A stretch of 64,000 bases of DNA from Pseudomonas sp. GM79. Lineage in GTDB: Bacteria > Pseudomonadota > Gammaproteobacteria > Pseudomonadales > Pseudomonadaceae. This document shows positions 38,578 through 48,769 of this stretch, piece after piece. Where the stretch lies: assembly GCF_000282495.1 (NCBI RefSeq), contig NZ_AKJE01000025.1, positions 146,500 to 210,499 on the forward strand, written 5' to 3'. How positions within the stretch are numbered: position 1 is the stretch's first letter; each line of letters opens with the position of its first letter. The notes beneath the pieces were generated by a model. It did no database searches. It saw nothing but the letters and a program-made list of their open reading frames with translations, and was not told the DNA's origin. The translations under genes were made by a program, and so were the position numbers.

Positions 38578-40101
38578 ATGTCCCAGGCTGAAAAAATCGT
38601 TATCGCCGACGCCCCGTTGCGCTGGCAGGATGTGGTCGCTGTCGCCCGTCACGGCGCGCAGCTCGAGCTGTCGCCCCAGATCTGGGCGCGGATCGAGAAC
38701 GCCCAGGCGATCGTCCAGCGCATCGTCGCCAGCGGCGAGCGTGCCTACGGCGTCAACACCGGCCTGGGCGCCTTGTGCAACGTCTCGCTCAAAGGCGAAC
38801 AACTCAGCCAACTGTCGCGCAACACCTTGCTCAGTCACGCCTGTGGCGTCGGCGCGCCATTGGCCGACGAACAGACCCGCGCAATCATCTGCGCCGCTAT
38901 TCGCAACTATAGCCATGGCAAATCCGGCATTCATCGCCGGGTGGTCGAAGCCTTGTTGGCACTGCTCAATCGCGGCATCACCCCGCAAGTGCCATCCCAG
39001 GGCTCGGTGGGCTACCTGACCCACATGGCCCACATCAGCATTGCGCTGTTGGGTGTCGGCAATGTCAGCTATCGCGGGCAGATCGTTTCCGCGCAGCAGG
39101 CCTTCAGCGAGGAAGGTCTGCAACCGGTTCAGCTCGGCGCCAAAGATGGTTTGTGCCTGGTCAACGGCACGCCGTGCATGACCGGTCTCAGCTGTCTGGC
39201 AATTGCCGACGCGACGCGTCTGGTGCAGTGGGCCGATGTAATCGGTGCCATGAGCTTCGAAGCCCAGCGTGGCCAGATTGCCGCGTTCGACGCCGAGATC
39301 ATCGCGCTCAAGCCTCACCCGGGCATGCAGCAAGTCGGCATCAACCTGCGGGCGCTGCTCGATGGCAGTGAAGTGATTGCCAGCAGCAAGGGCATTCGCA
39401 CTCAAGATGCGTTGAGCATCCGTTCGATCCCGCAAGTCCACGGCGCCGCTCGCGATCAACTTGAACACGCGAAACAGCAGATCGAAACCGAGCTCAACTC
39501 TGTCACCGACAACCCGATGCTGCTGGGCACGCCGGACAACTTCCGGGTGATGTCCCAGGCCAACCCGCACGGTCAGTCAGTGGCATTGGCCGCAGATTTG
39601 CTGGCGATCGCCATGGCCGAAATCGGCTCCATCGCCGAGCGTCGGCTGGACCGCTTGATCAACCCCCACGTCAGCGGTCTGCCGGCGTTTCTGGTGGCCA
39701 ATCCCGGGGTGAATTCCGGGATGATGATCGTCCAGTACGTTGCCGCGTCCCTGTGTGCGGAAAATCGCCAGTTGGCGCAACCGGCGGTGCTCGACAACTA
39801 CGTTACTTCGGGCTTGCAGGAAGACCACTTGAGCATGGGCACCAATGCGGCGCTGAAGCTACATCGCGCGTTGGAAAACTGCACGCAGATCCTCGCCATC
39901 GAGTACTTGCTGGCGGCTCAGGCGTTTGAATTTCTCAAGGAACAGCGCTTCGGCGCAGGCACCGATACAGCCTGGCGTCTGCTGCGTGAACGAGTCCCGG
40001 CCTACGACCAGGACCGCTGGCTGGCACCGGACATTGCTGCCGCTGCCGGTGTTTTGAAAGACCCGATTTTGCTGCACAAGGCTTTACCGAACCTGAACTG
40101 A
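38578..40101 (+). CDS. hutH1: Histidase-like protein HutH1 lacking the MIO-forming triad
   Basis: 507 residues of the aromatic amino acid ammonia-lyase fold, similar in length to hutH2. The catalytic tyrosine is kept (RAYGVNTGLG, Y57) and so are TDNP and QEDHLS. The strictly conserved [11 protein letters not shown], whose Ala-Ser-Gly becomes the MIO electrophile, reads GSVGYLTHMAH at residues 142-152: the triad is deleted. The usual DPYSLR is DALSIR (276-281), losing another active-site tyrosine. Normal lyase chemistry is therefore unlikely. The frame is intact, so this is not simple decay. The ATG at 38578 with GAGG upstream is preferred to a TTG at 38572. Confidence 0.88.
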   Translation: MSQAEKIVIADAPLRWQDVVAVARHGAQLELSPQIWARIENAQAIVQRIVASGERAYGVNTGLGALCNVSLKGEQLSQLSRNTLLSHACGVGAPLADEQTRAIICAAIRNYSHGKSGIHRRVVEALLALLNRGITPQVPSQGSVGYLTHMAHISIALLGVGNVSYRGQIVSAQQAFSEEGLQPVQLGAKDGLCLVNGTPCMTGLSCLAIADATRLVQWADVIGAMSFEAQRGQIAAFDAEIIALKPHPGMQQVGINLRALLDGSEVIASSKGIRTQDALSIRSIPQVHGAARDQLEHAKQQIETELNSVTDNPMLLGTPDNFRVMSQANPHGQSVALAADLLAIAMAEIGSIAERRLDRLINPHVSGLPAFLVANPGVNSGMMIVQYVAASLCAENRQLAQPAVLDNYVTSGLQEDHLSMGTNAALKLHRALENCTQILAIEYLLAAQAFEFLKEQRFGAGTDTAWRLLRERVPAYDQDRWLAPDIAAAAGVLKDPILLHKALPNLN

Positions 40102-40188
40102 TTTCTACAAATACCAGCGTGCCAAGGCGCGGCTCCCCAAAAGCGAGACGCGACGGACAACGGACATCTCCGGAGCGTCTGGTGAGTT

Positions 40189-40196
40189 AACAACAA
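40189..40196 (+). promoter_or_regulatory. Possible Hfq/Crc catabolite-repression site before hutH2
   Basis: AACAACAA fits the AAnAANAA translational-repression motif and lies just before AAAAGGAG and the ATG at 40218. The remainder of the 116-base hutH1-hutH2 gap shows nothing clear. Confidence 0.5.
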
Positions 40197-40217
40197 ACTC
40201 TCAAAAGGAGCATAAAA

Positions 40218-41750
40218 ATGACTGCGCTTAATTTGATTCCCGGCCAACTGAGCCTTGCCCAACTGCGTGATGTTTATCAGCAACCGGTCAAAATCACCCT
40301 CGACAACAGTGCCTCGGCCCAGATCGAAGCCAGCGTTGCCTGCGTGGAACAGATCCTCGCCGAGAACCGCACCGCTTATGGCATCAACACCGGTTTCGGC
40401 CTGCTGGCCTCGACCCGTATCGCCAGCGAAGACCTGGAAAACCTCCAGCGCTCGCTCGTTTTGTCCCACGCCGCCGGTGTCGGCGAGCCGATCAGCGACG
40501 CGCTGGTTCGACTGGTCATGGTGCTCAAGGTTAACAGCCTGAGCCGTGGCTTCTCGGGTATCCGTCGCGTGGTGATCGATGCACTGATCGCCCTGATCAA
40601 TGCCGAGGTTTACCCGCACATTCCATTGAAAGGTTCGGTCGGTGCATCCGGTGACCTGGCGCCCTTGGCGCACATGTCGCTGGTGCTGCTGGGCGAAGGC
40701 AAGGCGCGCTACAAAGGCGAGTGGATGGAAGCCACCGAAGCGCTGAAAGTCGCCGGTCTGGCCCCGTTGACGCTGGCGGCCAAAGAAGGTCTGGCACTGC
40801 TCAACGGTACTCAGGTGTCCACCGCTTATGCATTGCGCGGTCTGTTCGAAGGCGAAGACCTGTTCGCCGGTGCCCTGGCCATTGGTGGCATGACGGTTGA
40901 AGCGGTATTGGGTTCGCGCTCGCCGTTCGATGCACGCATCCACGCCGCTCGCGGCCAGAAAGGTCAGATCGACGCCGCTGCCGCTTACCGCGATCTGCTG
41001 GGCGAGCGCAGCGAAGTGTCCGACTCGCACCAGAACTGCGAAAAGGTCCAGGACCCGTACTCCCTGCGCTGCCAGCCGCAAGTCATGGGTGCTTGCCTGA
41101 CCCAGTTCCGTCAGGCTGCCGAAGTGTTGGCCATCGAAGCCAACGCCGTTTCCGACAACCCGTTGGTGTTCGCCGCTGAAGGCGATGTGATCTCCGGTGG
41201 TAACTTCCACGCCGAACCAGTGGCCATGGCTGCCGACAACATGGCCCTGGCCATCGCCGAAATCGGTTCCCTGAGCGAACGCCGTATTTCGCTGATGATG
41301 GACAAGCACATGTCGCAACTGCCGCCGTTCCTGGTGGCCAATGGCGGCGTGAACTCCGGTTTCATGATCGCCCAGGTGACCGCGGCGGCATTGGCCAGCG
41401 AGAACAAGGCGCTGTCTCATCCGCACTCGGTGGACAGTCTGCCAACGTCGGCCAACCAGGAAGACCATGTGTCGATGGCCCCGGCTGCCGGCAAGCGTCT
41501 GTGGGAAATGGCGGAAAACACGCGTGGTGTTCTGGCAGTGGAGTGGCTGGCGGCGGCTCAAGGCCTCGACCTGCGTGAAGGTCTGAAGACCTCGACGAAA
41601 CTGGAAAAGGCTCGTGCCATTCTGCGTGCCGAAGTGCCGTTCTATGAGAAGGATCGGTTCTTTGCGCCGGACATCAATGCTGCTAGCGAGCTTCTGGCGA
41701 CTCGTTGCCTGAACGAGCTGGTTTCGGCGAAGTTGTTGCCTAGCCTGTAA
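40218..41750 (+). CDS. hutH: Histidine ammonia-lyase
   Basis: 510 residues, the enzyme that deaminates histidine to urocanate and starts the pathway. The MIO triad Ala-Ser-Gly is at residues 143-145 in [17 protein letters not shown]. Other catalytic elements are [11 protein letters not shown] (tyrosine 54), [18 protein letters not shown] and NQEDHVSMA. It is the functional histidase (HutH2) of the cluster. Ribosome-binding sequence AAAAGGAG precedes the ATG, overlapped upstream by a CA-rich Crc-type motif. Confidence 0.98.
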   Translation: MTALNLIPGQLSLAQLRDVYQQPVKITLDNSASAQIEASVACVEQILAENRTAYGINTGFGLLASTRIASEDLENLQRSLVLSHAAGVGEPISDALVRLVMVLKVNSLSRGFSGIRRVVIDALIALINAEVYPHIPLKGSVGASGDLAPLAHMSLVLLGEGKARYKGEWMEATEALKVAGLAPLTLAAKEGLALLNGTQVSTAYALRGLFEGEDLFAGALAIGGMTVEAVLGSRSPFDARIHAARGQKGQIDAAAAYRDLLGERSEVSDSHQNCEKVQDPYSLRCQPQVMGACLTQFRQAAEVLAIEANAVSDNPLVFAAEGDVISGGNFHAEPVAMAADNMALAIAEIGSLSERRISLMMDKHMSQLPPFLVANGGVNSGFMIAQVTAAALASENKALSHPHSVDSLPTSANQEDHVSMAPAAGKRLWEMAENTRGVLAVEWLAAAQGLDLREGLKTSTKLEKARAILRAEVPFYEKDRFFAPDINAASELLATRCLNELVSAKLLPSL

Positions 41751-41757
41751 TGGCCTC

Positions 41758-41824
41758 TTCGCGAGCAAGCCCGCTCCCACATTGGATTGCGCTGAACCTG
41801 TGGGAGCGAGCCTGCTCACGATTC
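41758..41824. repeat. REP pair, second copy degenerate
   Basis: A reverse REP at 41758-41781, then TGTGGGAGCGAGCCTGCTC at 41799-41817, a diverged forward copy. It lies between hutH and the permease gene. Confidence 0.8.
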
Positions 41825-41860
41825 GATTTTGCGTCGGATAAGAATAATTAAGGACGAGAA

Positions 41861-43270
41861 ATGCAACAGCCAGCAAAGGGTTTGAAACGCGGGCTCTCTG
41901 CCCGACATATTCGCTTCATGGCACTGGGGTCGGCGATCGGCACCGGGCTGTTCTACGGTTCTGCCTCGGCCATTCAAATGGCCGGGCCTGCGGTATTGCT
42001 TGCTTACCTGATCGGTGGCGCCGCGGTGTTCATGGTCATGCGCGCCCTCGGTGAGATGGCGGTGCACAACCCGGTGGCCGGTTCATTCGGCCAGTACGCC
42101 AGCACCTATCTAGGACCGATGGCGGGCTTCATCCTCGGTTGGACCTACGCATTTGAAATGGTCATCGTCGGTATGGCCGACGTCACCGCATTCGGAATTT
42201 ACATGGGCTTCTGGTTTCCGGAAGTCGATCGCTGGATCTGGGTTCTGGGCATCGTTTCGGTGGTCGGCGGCTTGAACCTGTGCAACGTCAAAGTCTTTGG
42301 CGAAATGGAGTTCTGGCTGTCGCTGCTCAAGGTCGCGGCCATCGTCGCGATGATCCTCGGTGGCTTCGGCATCATGCTGTTCGGCATCAGCACGGCCCCC
42401 GGTGCCCAGGCGACCGACATCAGCAATCTCTGGAGCCATGGCGGCTTCATGCCCAACGGCGTGGGTGGCCTGATCGCTTCGTTCGCCGTGGTGATGTTTG
42501 CGTTTGGCGGCATTGAAATCATCGGCGTAACGGCTGGTGAGGCCAAAGACCCACAGCGCGTGCTGCCCCGGGCGATCAATGCCGTACCGTTGCGTATTTT
42601 GTTGTTCTACGTGCTGACGATGCTGGTGCTGATGTCGATCTTCCCGTGGCAGCAGATCGGCAGCCAAGGCAGCCCGTTCGTGCAGATTTTCGACAACCTG
42701 GGTATCAGCTCGGCGGCGACCATCCTCAATATCGTGGTGATCTCGGCGGCGGTGTCGGCCATCAACAGTGACATATTCGGCGCGGGTCGCATGATGTATG
42801 GCCTGGCTCAGCAAGGGCACGCCCCCAAAGGCTTTGCCCGCTTGTCGCGCAATGGTGTGCCGTGGCTGACAGTGGTGGTGATGAGTAGCGCGCTGCTGCT
42901 GGGCGTGTTGCTGAACTACCTGATTCCGGAAAACGTCTTTCTGTTAATCGCCTCCGTTGCGACCTTTGCCACGGTGTGGGTCTGGCTGATGATTCTGTTC
43001 ACCCAGGTGGCGATGCGTCGCTCCATGAGCGCCGAGCAGGTCGAACAACTGAAGTTCCCGGTGCCGTTCTGGCCCTACGCGCCAATGGCGGCGATTGCTT
43101 TCATGCTGTTCATTTTCGGCGTGCTGGGCTATTTCCCGGATACCCAGGCGGCGCTGATCGTCGGCGTGGTCTGGATCGTGTTGCTGGTGCTGGCCTACCT
43201 GACCTGGGTGAAACCGGCGGCAGGTCAGGCCGCATTGGTGGCGCGGGACCCTGATTTTTCTCATCGATAA
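41861..43270 (+). CDS. hutT: Amino acid permease, probable histidine transporter HutTh
   Basis: 469 residues with 12 predicted membrane helices, of the amino acid-polyamine-organocation family (AAT group). The start is [45 protein letters not shown], the helix-1 substrate-site pattern of proline/histidine permeases. It lies between hutH and hutI, where P. fluorescens carries its main histidine transporter, so histidine is the inferred substrate. No regulatory element is seen immediately upstream besides a REP pair. Confidence 0.9.
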   Translation: MQQPAKGLKRGLSARHIRFMALGSAIGTGLFYGSASAIQMAGPAVLLAYLIGGAAVFMVMRALGEMAVHNPVAGSFGQYASTYLGPMAGFILGWTYAFEMVIVGMADVTAFGIYMGFWFPEVDRWIWVLGIVSVVGGLNLCNVKVFGEMEFWLSLLKVAAIVAMILGGFGIMLFGISTAPGAQATDISNLWSHGGFMPNGVGGLIASFAVVMFAFGGIEIIGVTAGEAKDPQRVLPRAINAVPLRILLFYVLTMLVLMSIFPWQQIGSQGSPFVQIFDNLGISSAATILNIVVISAAVSAINSDIFGAGRMMYGLAQQGHAPKGFARLSRNGVPWLTVVVMSSALLLGVLLNYLIPENVFLLIASVATFATVWVWLMILFTQVAMRRSMSAEQVEQLKFPVPFWPYAPMAAIAFMLFIFGVLGYFPDTQAALIVGVVWIVLLVLAYLTWVKPAAGQAALVARDPDFSHR

Positions 43271-43287
43271 CCTAACGGAGGCCACGG

Positions 43288-44493
43288 ATGAAAACTCTCT
43301 GGCAACACTGCCACGTCGCAACCATGGCGCAAGGCGCCTACTCGATCATCGAGGATGCGGCCATCGTGACGTCCGGTGCGCACATTGAGTGGATTGGTCC
43401 GCGCGGCGAACTGCCGCCGGGCGAATACCCGGCGGTCAATGACCTGAACGGGGCTTGGGTGACACCGGGCCTGATCGACTGCCACACCCATACGGTGTTC
43501 GGCGGCAACCGCAGCGGCGAGTTCGAGCAGCGTCTGCAAGGCGTCAGCTACGCGGAAATTGCAGCGGCCGGCGGCGGTATCGCCAGCACCGTGCGCGCCA
43601 CCCGAGCTGCCAGCGAAGACGAGTTGTTCGCCAGCGCCGCCAAGCGTCTGAAAAGCCTGATGCGCGATGGCGTCACCAGCATCGAAATCAAGTCCGGTTA
43701 TGGCCTGGACCTGGCCAACGAACGCAAGATGCTTCGGGTCGTTCGTCGTCTCGGCGCCGAACTGCCAGTCAGCGTGCGCAGCACCTGCCTGGCGGCCCAC
43801 GCCTTGCCGCCGGAATACACAGACCGCGCCGATGCCTACATCGATCACATCTGCACTGAAATGCTCCCGGCCCTGGCTGCCGAAGGGCTGGTGGATGCAG
43901 TGGACGCTTTCTGTGAATACCTGGGGTTTTCGCCGGAGCAGGTCGAACGGGTTTTCGTCGCCGCGCAGAACCTCGGTTTGCCGGTGAAGCTGCATGCCGA
44001 GCAATTGTCGTCGCTGCACGGTTCGAGCCTGGCGGCGCGTTATCACGCCCTGTCCGCCGATCATCTGGAGTTCATGACCGAAGATGACGCCATTGCCATG
44101 GCCAAATCCGGCACCGTCGCGGTATTGCTGCCCGGTGCGTTTTACTTCCTGCGCGAAACCCAATTGCCGCCGATGGAAGCCCTGCGCAAACACGGCGTCA
44201 AAATCGCCATCGCCAGCGACCTCAACCCGGGCACTTCGCCGGCGCTGTCGTTGCGCTTGATGCTGAACATGGCCTGCACCTGCTTCCGCATGACCCCGGA
44301 GGAGGCCCTGGCTGGCGCGACGATTCATGCCGCCACCGCGCTGGGCATGGCCGAGACTCACGGTTCGCTGGAAGCCGGCAAAGTCGCAGACTTCGTCGCC
44401 TGGCAGATTGATCGACCAGCCGACCTGTCGTACTGGCTGGGCGGCGACCTGGAAAAGCGCGTCGTGCGTCACGGCGTCGAAACAAGCGTTTAG
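43288..44493 (+). CDS. hutI: Imidazolonepropionase
   Basis: 401 residues of the amidohydrolase superfamily, opening imidazolone-5-propionate to N-formimino-glutamate. Metal-binding motifs are [25 protein letters not shown], the SADHLEF histidine and [10 protein letters not shown]. The ATG is preceded by CGGAGG. It lies 17 bases after the permease gene and 10 bases before hutG, so all three are co-transcribed. Confidence 0.97.
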   Translation: MKTLWQHCHVATMAQGAYSIIEDAAIVTSGAHIEWIGPRGELPPGEYPAVNDLNGAWVTPGLIDCHTHTVFGGNRSGEFEQRLQGVSYAEIAAAGGGIASTVRATRAASEDELFASAAKRLKSLMRDGVTSIEIKSGYGLDLANERKMLRVVRRLGAELPVSVRSTCLAAHALPPEYTDRADAYIDHICTEMLPALAAEGLVDAVDAFCEYLGFSPEQVERVFVAAQNLGLPVKLHAEQLSSLHGSSLAARYHALSADHLEFMTEDDAIAMAKSGTVAVLLPGAFYFLRETQLPPMEALRKHGVKIAIASDLNPGTSPALSLRLMLNMACTCFRMTPEEALAGATIHAATALGMAETHGSLEAGKVADFVAWQIDRPADLSYWLGGDLEKRVVRHGVETSV

Positions 44494-44503
44494 GAGAGCA
44501 GTT

Positions 44504-45307
44504 GTGGATAAGGTTCTGAACTTCAAACAAGGCCGCGTGCCGCTGCTGATCAGCATGCCCCACGCCGGCCTGCGCCTGACCCCGGTGGTCGAAGCCGGGT
44601 TGATTCCCGACGCGAAAAGCCTGCCGGACACCGACTGGCACATCCCCAGGCTTTACGAATTCGCCGCCGAGCTGGGCGCCAGCACGCTGGCCGCCGAGTA
44701 CTCGCGATTTGTCATCGACCTGAACCGACCGTCCGATGACAAGCCGTTATATGTCGGCGCCACCACTGGTCTATATCCGGCGACGCTGTTCGATGGCATT
44801 CCATTGTTCCGTGAGGGCATGGAGCCGTCGGCTGCAGAGCGGGCGACTTATCTGGAACACATCTGGACGCCGTACCATCGCACCTTGCAGGAAGAGCTGG
44901 CGCGACTGAAAGCCGAATTCGGCTATGCGCTGCTGTTCGATGCGCACTCGATCCGCTCGATCATCCCGCACCTGTTCGACGGCAAGCTGCCGGACTTCAA
45001 CCTCGGCACCTTCAACGGCGCCAGTTGCGATCCACAACTGGCCAGCCAACTGGAAGCCATCTGCGCACGGCATGGCGATTACAGCCATGTGCTGAATGGT
45101 CGCTTCAAGGGCGGGCACATCACCCGGCACTACGGTAACCCGGCCGAGAACATCCATGCCGTGCAACTTGAGTTGGGCCAGTGCACGTACATGGAAGAGT
45201 TCGAGCCGTTCCGTTATCGCCCGGACCTGGCGGCGCCGACGCAGGTGGTGCTCAGGGAATTGCTGCAAGGGTTGTTGGCGTGGGGCGAAAAGCACTACAG
45301 CGCATAA
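44504..45307 (+). CDS. hutG: N-formylglutamate deformylase
   Basis: 267 residues, the last step of the five-enzyme pathway, releasing formate and glutamate. Family segments are GRVPLLISMPHAGLRLTP, the metal-site FDAHSIRSIIPHLFDGKLPDFNLGT, and RHYGNPAENIHAVQLELGQCTYME. The start is GTG at 44504 (MDKVLNFKQGR) with TAGGAG seven bases upstream. The open frame reaches back into hutI but does not represent real coding. It ends the hut operon. Confidence 0.96.
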   Translation: MDKVLNFKQGRVPLLISMPHAGLRLTPVVEAGLIPDAKSLPDTDWHIPRLYEFAAELGASTLAAEYSRFVIDLNRPSDDKPLYVGATTGLYPATLFDGIPLFREGMEPSAAERATYLEHIWTPYHRTLQEELARLKAEFGYALLFDAHSIRSIIPHLFDGKLPDFNLGTFNGASCDPQLASQLEAICARHGDYSHVLNGRFKGGHITRHYGNPAENIHAVQLELGQCTYMEEFEPFRYRPDLAAPTQVVLRELLQGLLAWGEKHYSA

Positions 45308-45310
45308 CCC

Positions 45311-45461
45311 TGTGGCGAGCGGGCTTTTGTGGCGAGGGAGCTTGCTCCCGCTCGGCGGCGAAGCCGTCGTAAACCCGGCTGGTCGGGCGTACCTGATAAA
45401 ACTCGGTTGAATGGTTTGGGGGCTGCTTCGCAACCCAGCGGGAGCAAGCTCCCTCGCCACA
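45311..45461. repeat. Third-family inverted repeat (TGTGGCGAGGGAGCTTGC)
   Basis: A left arm at 45328-45355 with a truncated copy just before it (45311-45325), and the inverse arm ending at 45461. It fills half of the 313-base gap after hutG; the rest shows no clear promoter. Confidence 0.88.
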
Positions 45462-45620
45462 GATTGGTGTTCGCCTTGATAACGCATCAGGACAGTCGCC
45501 ACCGTGCAAATCTCGGTCGCTACAGTTCGCTTTCAGCCTCTCGACGCTGCGTAATGTTCTGGGCACGGTGCACGAAGACACCGGTCCCTGACAATAATCT
45601 GCCGCGCGAGAAAGCTCCCT

Positions 45621-46577
45621 ATGACAAGCATCAAAGGTTTGTTCACCCGCTGTCTCTCAATCCTCTGTGGCACTACTCTTCTGAGCGCCAGCGTTTTCGC
45701 CAACGACCCCGCTTCCTGCAAGACCGTACGCATGGGCGTGGTCAACTGGACCGACGTCATCGCCACCAGTGGCATGGCTGACGTATTGCTCAACGGCCTC
45801 GGCTACGAAAGCAAACAAACCAGTGCCGTGCAGCAAATCATCTTCGCCGGCATCCGCGACAAACGCCTCGATATCTTCCTCGGTTACTGGAAACCGGCGA
45901 TGGATAAAAACATCGCCCCGTTCGTGGCTGCCAATCAAGTGAAGGTCATGGACAAAGCGAGCCTGGCTGACGCCCAGGCGACGCTTGCTGTTCCTGACTA
46001 CGTTGCCGCGGCAGGCTTGAAAACCTTCAGTGATATCGCGAAATTCAAAGACCGGCTCGGCGGCAAGATCTACGGCATCGAGCCGGGTAGCGGCGCGAAC
46101 ACCACGATCAAAACCATGATCGAGACCAATCACTTTGGCTTGAAGGACTTCAAACTGATCGAGTCCGGTGAGGCCGGCATGCTTGCCGCCGTTCAGCGGG
46201 CGGTCAATCGCAAGGAGTTCGTGGTGTTCGTCGGCTGGACCCCGCATCCGATGAACATCAACATGAATGTCACCTACCTGACCGGCAGCGAAGACGTCTA
46301 CGGTCCGAACGAGGGAGCGGCGACCGTTTCCACCGTGACCGCGCCGGACTATGCCGAGCGCTGCCCGAACGTGAACCGCCTGCTGGAAAACCTGACCTTT
46401 ACCGCGGCTCAGGAAAGTCAGTTGATGGTGCCGATCATGGAACGCAAGACACCGCAGGATGTTGCCAAACAGTGGCTGCGTGATCATCCCGAAGATCTTC
46501 AGCGCTGGCTGGCAGGTGTCAGCAGTGTTGATGGCAAGGAGGGTGTGGCAACCGTTCAGGCCAGTTTGAAGAACTGA
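45621..46577 (+). CDS. Orphan ABC substrate-binding protein, choline/betaine type
   Basis: 318 residues of the OpuAC/ProX family. It has a signal peptide (about residues 1-27, ending SASVFA) and two cysteine positions (SCKTV, ERCPNV) that could form a disulfide. Ligand-site-like aromatics are seen in VVNWTDVIATSGM, IFLGYWKPAMDKN and VFVGWTPHPMN. This resembles choline-, carnitine- or betaine-binding proteins. No permease or ATPase gene is adjacent, so it must borrow a core transporter elsewhere. The specific ligand cannot be assigned. Confidence 0.87.
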   Translation: MTSIKGLFTRCLSILCGTTLLSASVFANDPASCKTVRMGVVNWTDVIATSGMADVLLNGLGYESKQTSAVQQIIFAGIRDKRLDIFLGYWKPAMDKNIAPFVAANQVKVMDKASLADAQATLAVPDYVAAAGLKTFSDIAKFKDRLGGKIYGIEPGSGANTTIKTMIETNHFGLKDFKLIESGEAGMLAAVQRAVNRKEFVVFVGWTPHPMNINMNVTYLTGSEDVYGPNEGAATVSTVTAPDYAERCPNVNRLLENLTFTAAQESQLMVPIMERKTPQDVAKQWLRDHPEDLQRWLAGVSSVDGKEGVATVQASLKN

Positions 46578-46618
46578 CTGGTCGAGCGGGATCACTGTGG
46601 CGAGGGGGGCGCAGAACC

Positions 46619-46708
46619 TGTGGGAGCGTGGCTTGCCCGCGAAGAACGATGACGCGTAATACCTGAAAAAACGCGGTGCATTCTTCGCGGGCAAGCCACG
46701 CTCCCACA
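46619..46708. repeat. REPIN variant (GTGGGAGCGTGGCTTGCC)
   Basis: Inverted arms differ from the main family (GCGTGGCTTGCCCGCG). It lies between the binding-protein gene and the esterase gene. Confidence 0.88.
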
Positions 46709-46762
46709 GGATTTGCGTCGTTCAAATTTTTTGACTTCCTCTATTTGGCTGGCTGCAGGCTC

Positions 46763-47692
46763 ATGGCTCCTTATCCACTCTCTGAACAGATGGTGGCTTT
46801 CGTCGAGAAAACCCTCAGCTTCAACAGCGCCGACAGCAGCCTCACCGGTTTGCGTCAGGCTTACAGCGAGATGTGTCGGGCGTTTTCCCCGCCGCATCCT
46901 GCGGGGCTTGAGGTGGTCGACTTTCAATTGGCAGGCGTAGCCGTGCGCTCCTGGCAACCACCGCTCACGCCGCCGACCAACGGTTGGCCGTGCATTGTGT
47001 ACTTGCACGGCGGTGGTTGGGTGGTGGGGGATCTGGACTCCCACGCCTTCATCTGTGCCGAACTGGCGTCGGTGCTCGGCGTGCTGGTGATCGCCGTCGA
47101 TTATCGGTTGGCGCCGGAGCATCCGTTTCCAGCGGCGTTCGATGACTGCCTGGGTGCCTGGCGCGCGCTGCGTACAGGACCGTTTCGGCTCGACCCTGCA
47201 CGCACCCTGGTGGTGGGCGACAGCGCTGGCGGCAACCTTGCCGCCGCGTTGTGCCTCGCTTTACGCGATGCCGACGAGCCTATGCCGTGCGCGCAAGTTC
47301 TGATCTATCCGGGGCTGGGCGGCGATCACCGATTACCGTCGCGCAGCGAGTGCACCGATGCGCCATTGCTCAGCAGCAGCGACCTGGATTGTTATCACGC
47401 GTTGTATTTGGGCGGTAGTCGACAACCGGGTGCCTATGCGATGCCCTTGCTCGCCGACGATTTCAGCGGTCTGCCACCGGCGTTGATCGCCGTGGCGCAG
47501 TTCGACCCGCTGCGCGATGACGGCGTGCTTTACGCCGAGCGACTCAACGCAGCTGGCGTGGGCGCAACGCTTTATTACGGGGAAGGACTGGTTCACGGCT
47601 GTTTGCGGGCGCGGGGGCAGGTCGCCGAGGTCGACCGGCTCTATGAAACCCTGCTCGGCTATTTGGCTGAGACGACGGCTGACAAACTCTGA
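46763..47692 (+). CDS. Alpha/beta hydrolase of the hormone-sensitive-lipase family
   Basis: 309 residues, likely a cytoplasmic esterase. The oxyanion-hole motif is YLHGGGWVVGDLDSHAF near residue 83. The nucleophile elbow is GDSAGGNLAAAL near 156. The acid is in QFDPLRDDG and the catalytic histidine in GLVHGCL near 284. Substrate is unknown. The ATG at 46763 (MAPYPLSEQMVAF) is chosen; the frame opens earlier inside a REP element, which should not code. It is probably a single gene; pip starts 105 bases on. Confidence 0.9.
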   Translation: MAPYPLSEQMVAFVEKTLSFNSADSSLTGLRQAYSEMCRAFSPPHPAGLEVVDFQLAGVAVRSWQPPLTPPTNGWPCIVYLHGGGWVVGDLDSHAFICAELASVLGVLVIAVDYRLAPEHPFPAAFDDCLGAWRALRTGPFRLDPARTLVVGDSAGGNLAAALCLALRDADEPMPCAQVLIYPGLGGDHRLPSRSECTDAPLLSSSDLDCYHALYLGGSRQPGAYAMPLLADDFSGLPPALIAVAQFDPLRDDGVLYAERLNAAGVGATLYYGEGLVHGCLRARGQVAEVDRLYETLLGYLAETTADKL

Positions 47693-47797
47693 CGCTGCAA
47701 GGGGCATGCTCATTGACGTAATTCGGGTTTATGATGCCGGACGGCAGAATAATAGAAGTCCCCCCAGGGATGACCTCGACCCCTTACGGAGCGCGCA

Positions 47798-48769
47798 ATG
47801 CAGACTTTGTACCCGCAGATCAAACCCCACGCCCGGCACGATCTGGCCGTCGATAAAACCCACACGCTGTATGTCGACGAAAGCGGTTCGCCGGAAGGTT
47901 TGCCGGTGGTGTTCATCCACGGCGGCCCCGGCGCCGGGTGTGATGCCCAGAGCCGCCGGTATTTTGATCCGAACCTGTATCGCATTGTCACCTTCGACCA
48001 GCGTGGTTGCGGTCGCTCCACGCCCCACGCCAGCCTGGAAAACAATACCACCTGGGATCTGGTCGCCGACCTGGAGCGGATTCGCAAGCACCTGGGCATC
48101 GACAAATGGGTGCTGTTCGGCGGCTCCTGGGGTTCGACCCTGGCCCTGGCCTACGCACAAACCCACCCGGAACGCGTGCACGGTTTGATTCTGCGCGGGA
48201 TTTTTCTCTGCCGTCCCCAGGAAATCGAGTGGTTCTACCAGTGTGGCGCCAGTCGTTTGTTTCCCGATTACTGGCAGGACTACATCGCGCCGATCCCGCA
48301 GGACGAACGCCATGACTTACTGTCGGCGTTCCACAAACGCCTGGTCGGCAACGATCAGATCGCCCAGATGCACGCGGCCAAGGCCTGGTCCATGTGGGAA
48401 GGGCGCACCGCGACCCTGCGGCCGAATCCGCTGGTGGTCGACCGCTTCTCCGAGCCTCAGCGTGCGTTGTCCATCGCCCGTATCGAGTGCCACTACTTCA
48501 CCAACAATGCTTTCCTCGAGCCGAACCAGTTGATTCGCGACATGGCCAAGATCGCCCACCTGCCCGGCGTCATCGTCCATGGTCGCTACGACGTGATCTG
48601 TCCGTTGGACAACGCCTGGGAACTGCATCAGGCCTGGCCGAACAGCGAATTGCAGGTGATTCGCGACGCCGGCCATGCGGCGTCCGAAACAGGTATTACT
48701 GATGCCTTGGTACGCGCCGCCGATCTGATGGCCCGTCGTATGCTCGACTTGTCGCCTGACGAAGCATGA
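47798..48769 (+). CDS. pip: Proline iminopeptidase
   Basis: 323 residues, an alpha/beta hydrolase of peptidase family S33 that removes N-terminal proline. Motifs are [11 protein letters not shown] (oxyanion hole), [11 protein letters not shown], the nucleophile [10 protein letters not shown], the acid in HGRYDVICP and the histidine in AGHAASE. It overlaps dtd by four bases (ATGA), so the two are co-translated. Length and order match other pseudomonads. Confidence 0.96.
   Translation: MQTLYPQIKPHARHDLAVDKTHTLYVDESGSPEGLPVVFIHGGPGAGCDAQSRRYFDPNLYRIVTFDQRGCGRSTPHASLENNTTWDLVADLERIRKHLGIDKWVLFGGSWGSTLALAYAQTHPERVHGLILRGIFLCRPQEIEWFYQCGASRLFPDYWQDYIAPIPQDERHDLLSAFHKRLVGNDQIAQMHAAKAWSMWEGRTATLRPNPLVVDRFSEPQRALSIARIECHYFTNNAFLEPNQLIRDMAKIAHLPGVIVHGRYDVICPLDNAWELHQAWPNSELQVIRDAGHAASETGITDALVRAADLMARRMLDLSPDEA

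Noticed and set aside
38578..40101. hutH1 as a decaying pseudogene
   Set aside because: The frame is complete at normal length, the other conserved lyase residues are kept, and it has a good ribosome-binding site. Loss is confined to the cofactor region.
44327..44503. An upstream ATG that would extend hutG by 59 codons into hutI
   Set aside because: The extension lies inside hutI in another frame. The GTG at 44504 has TAGGAG at correct spacing and gives the normal HutG length.
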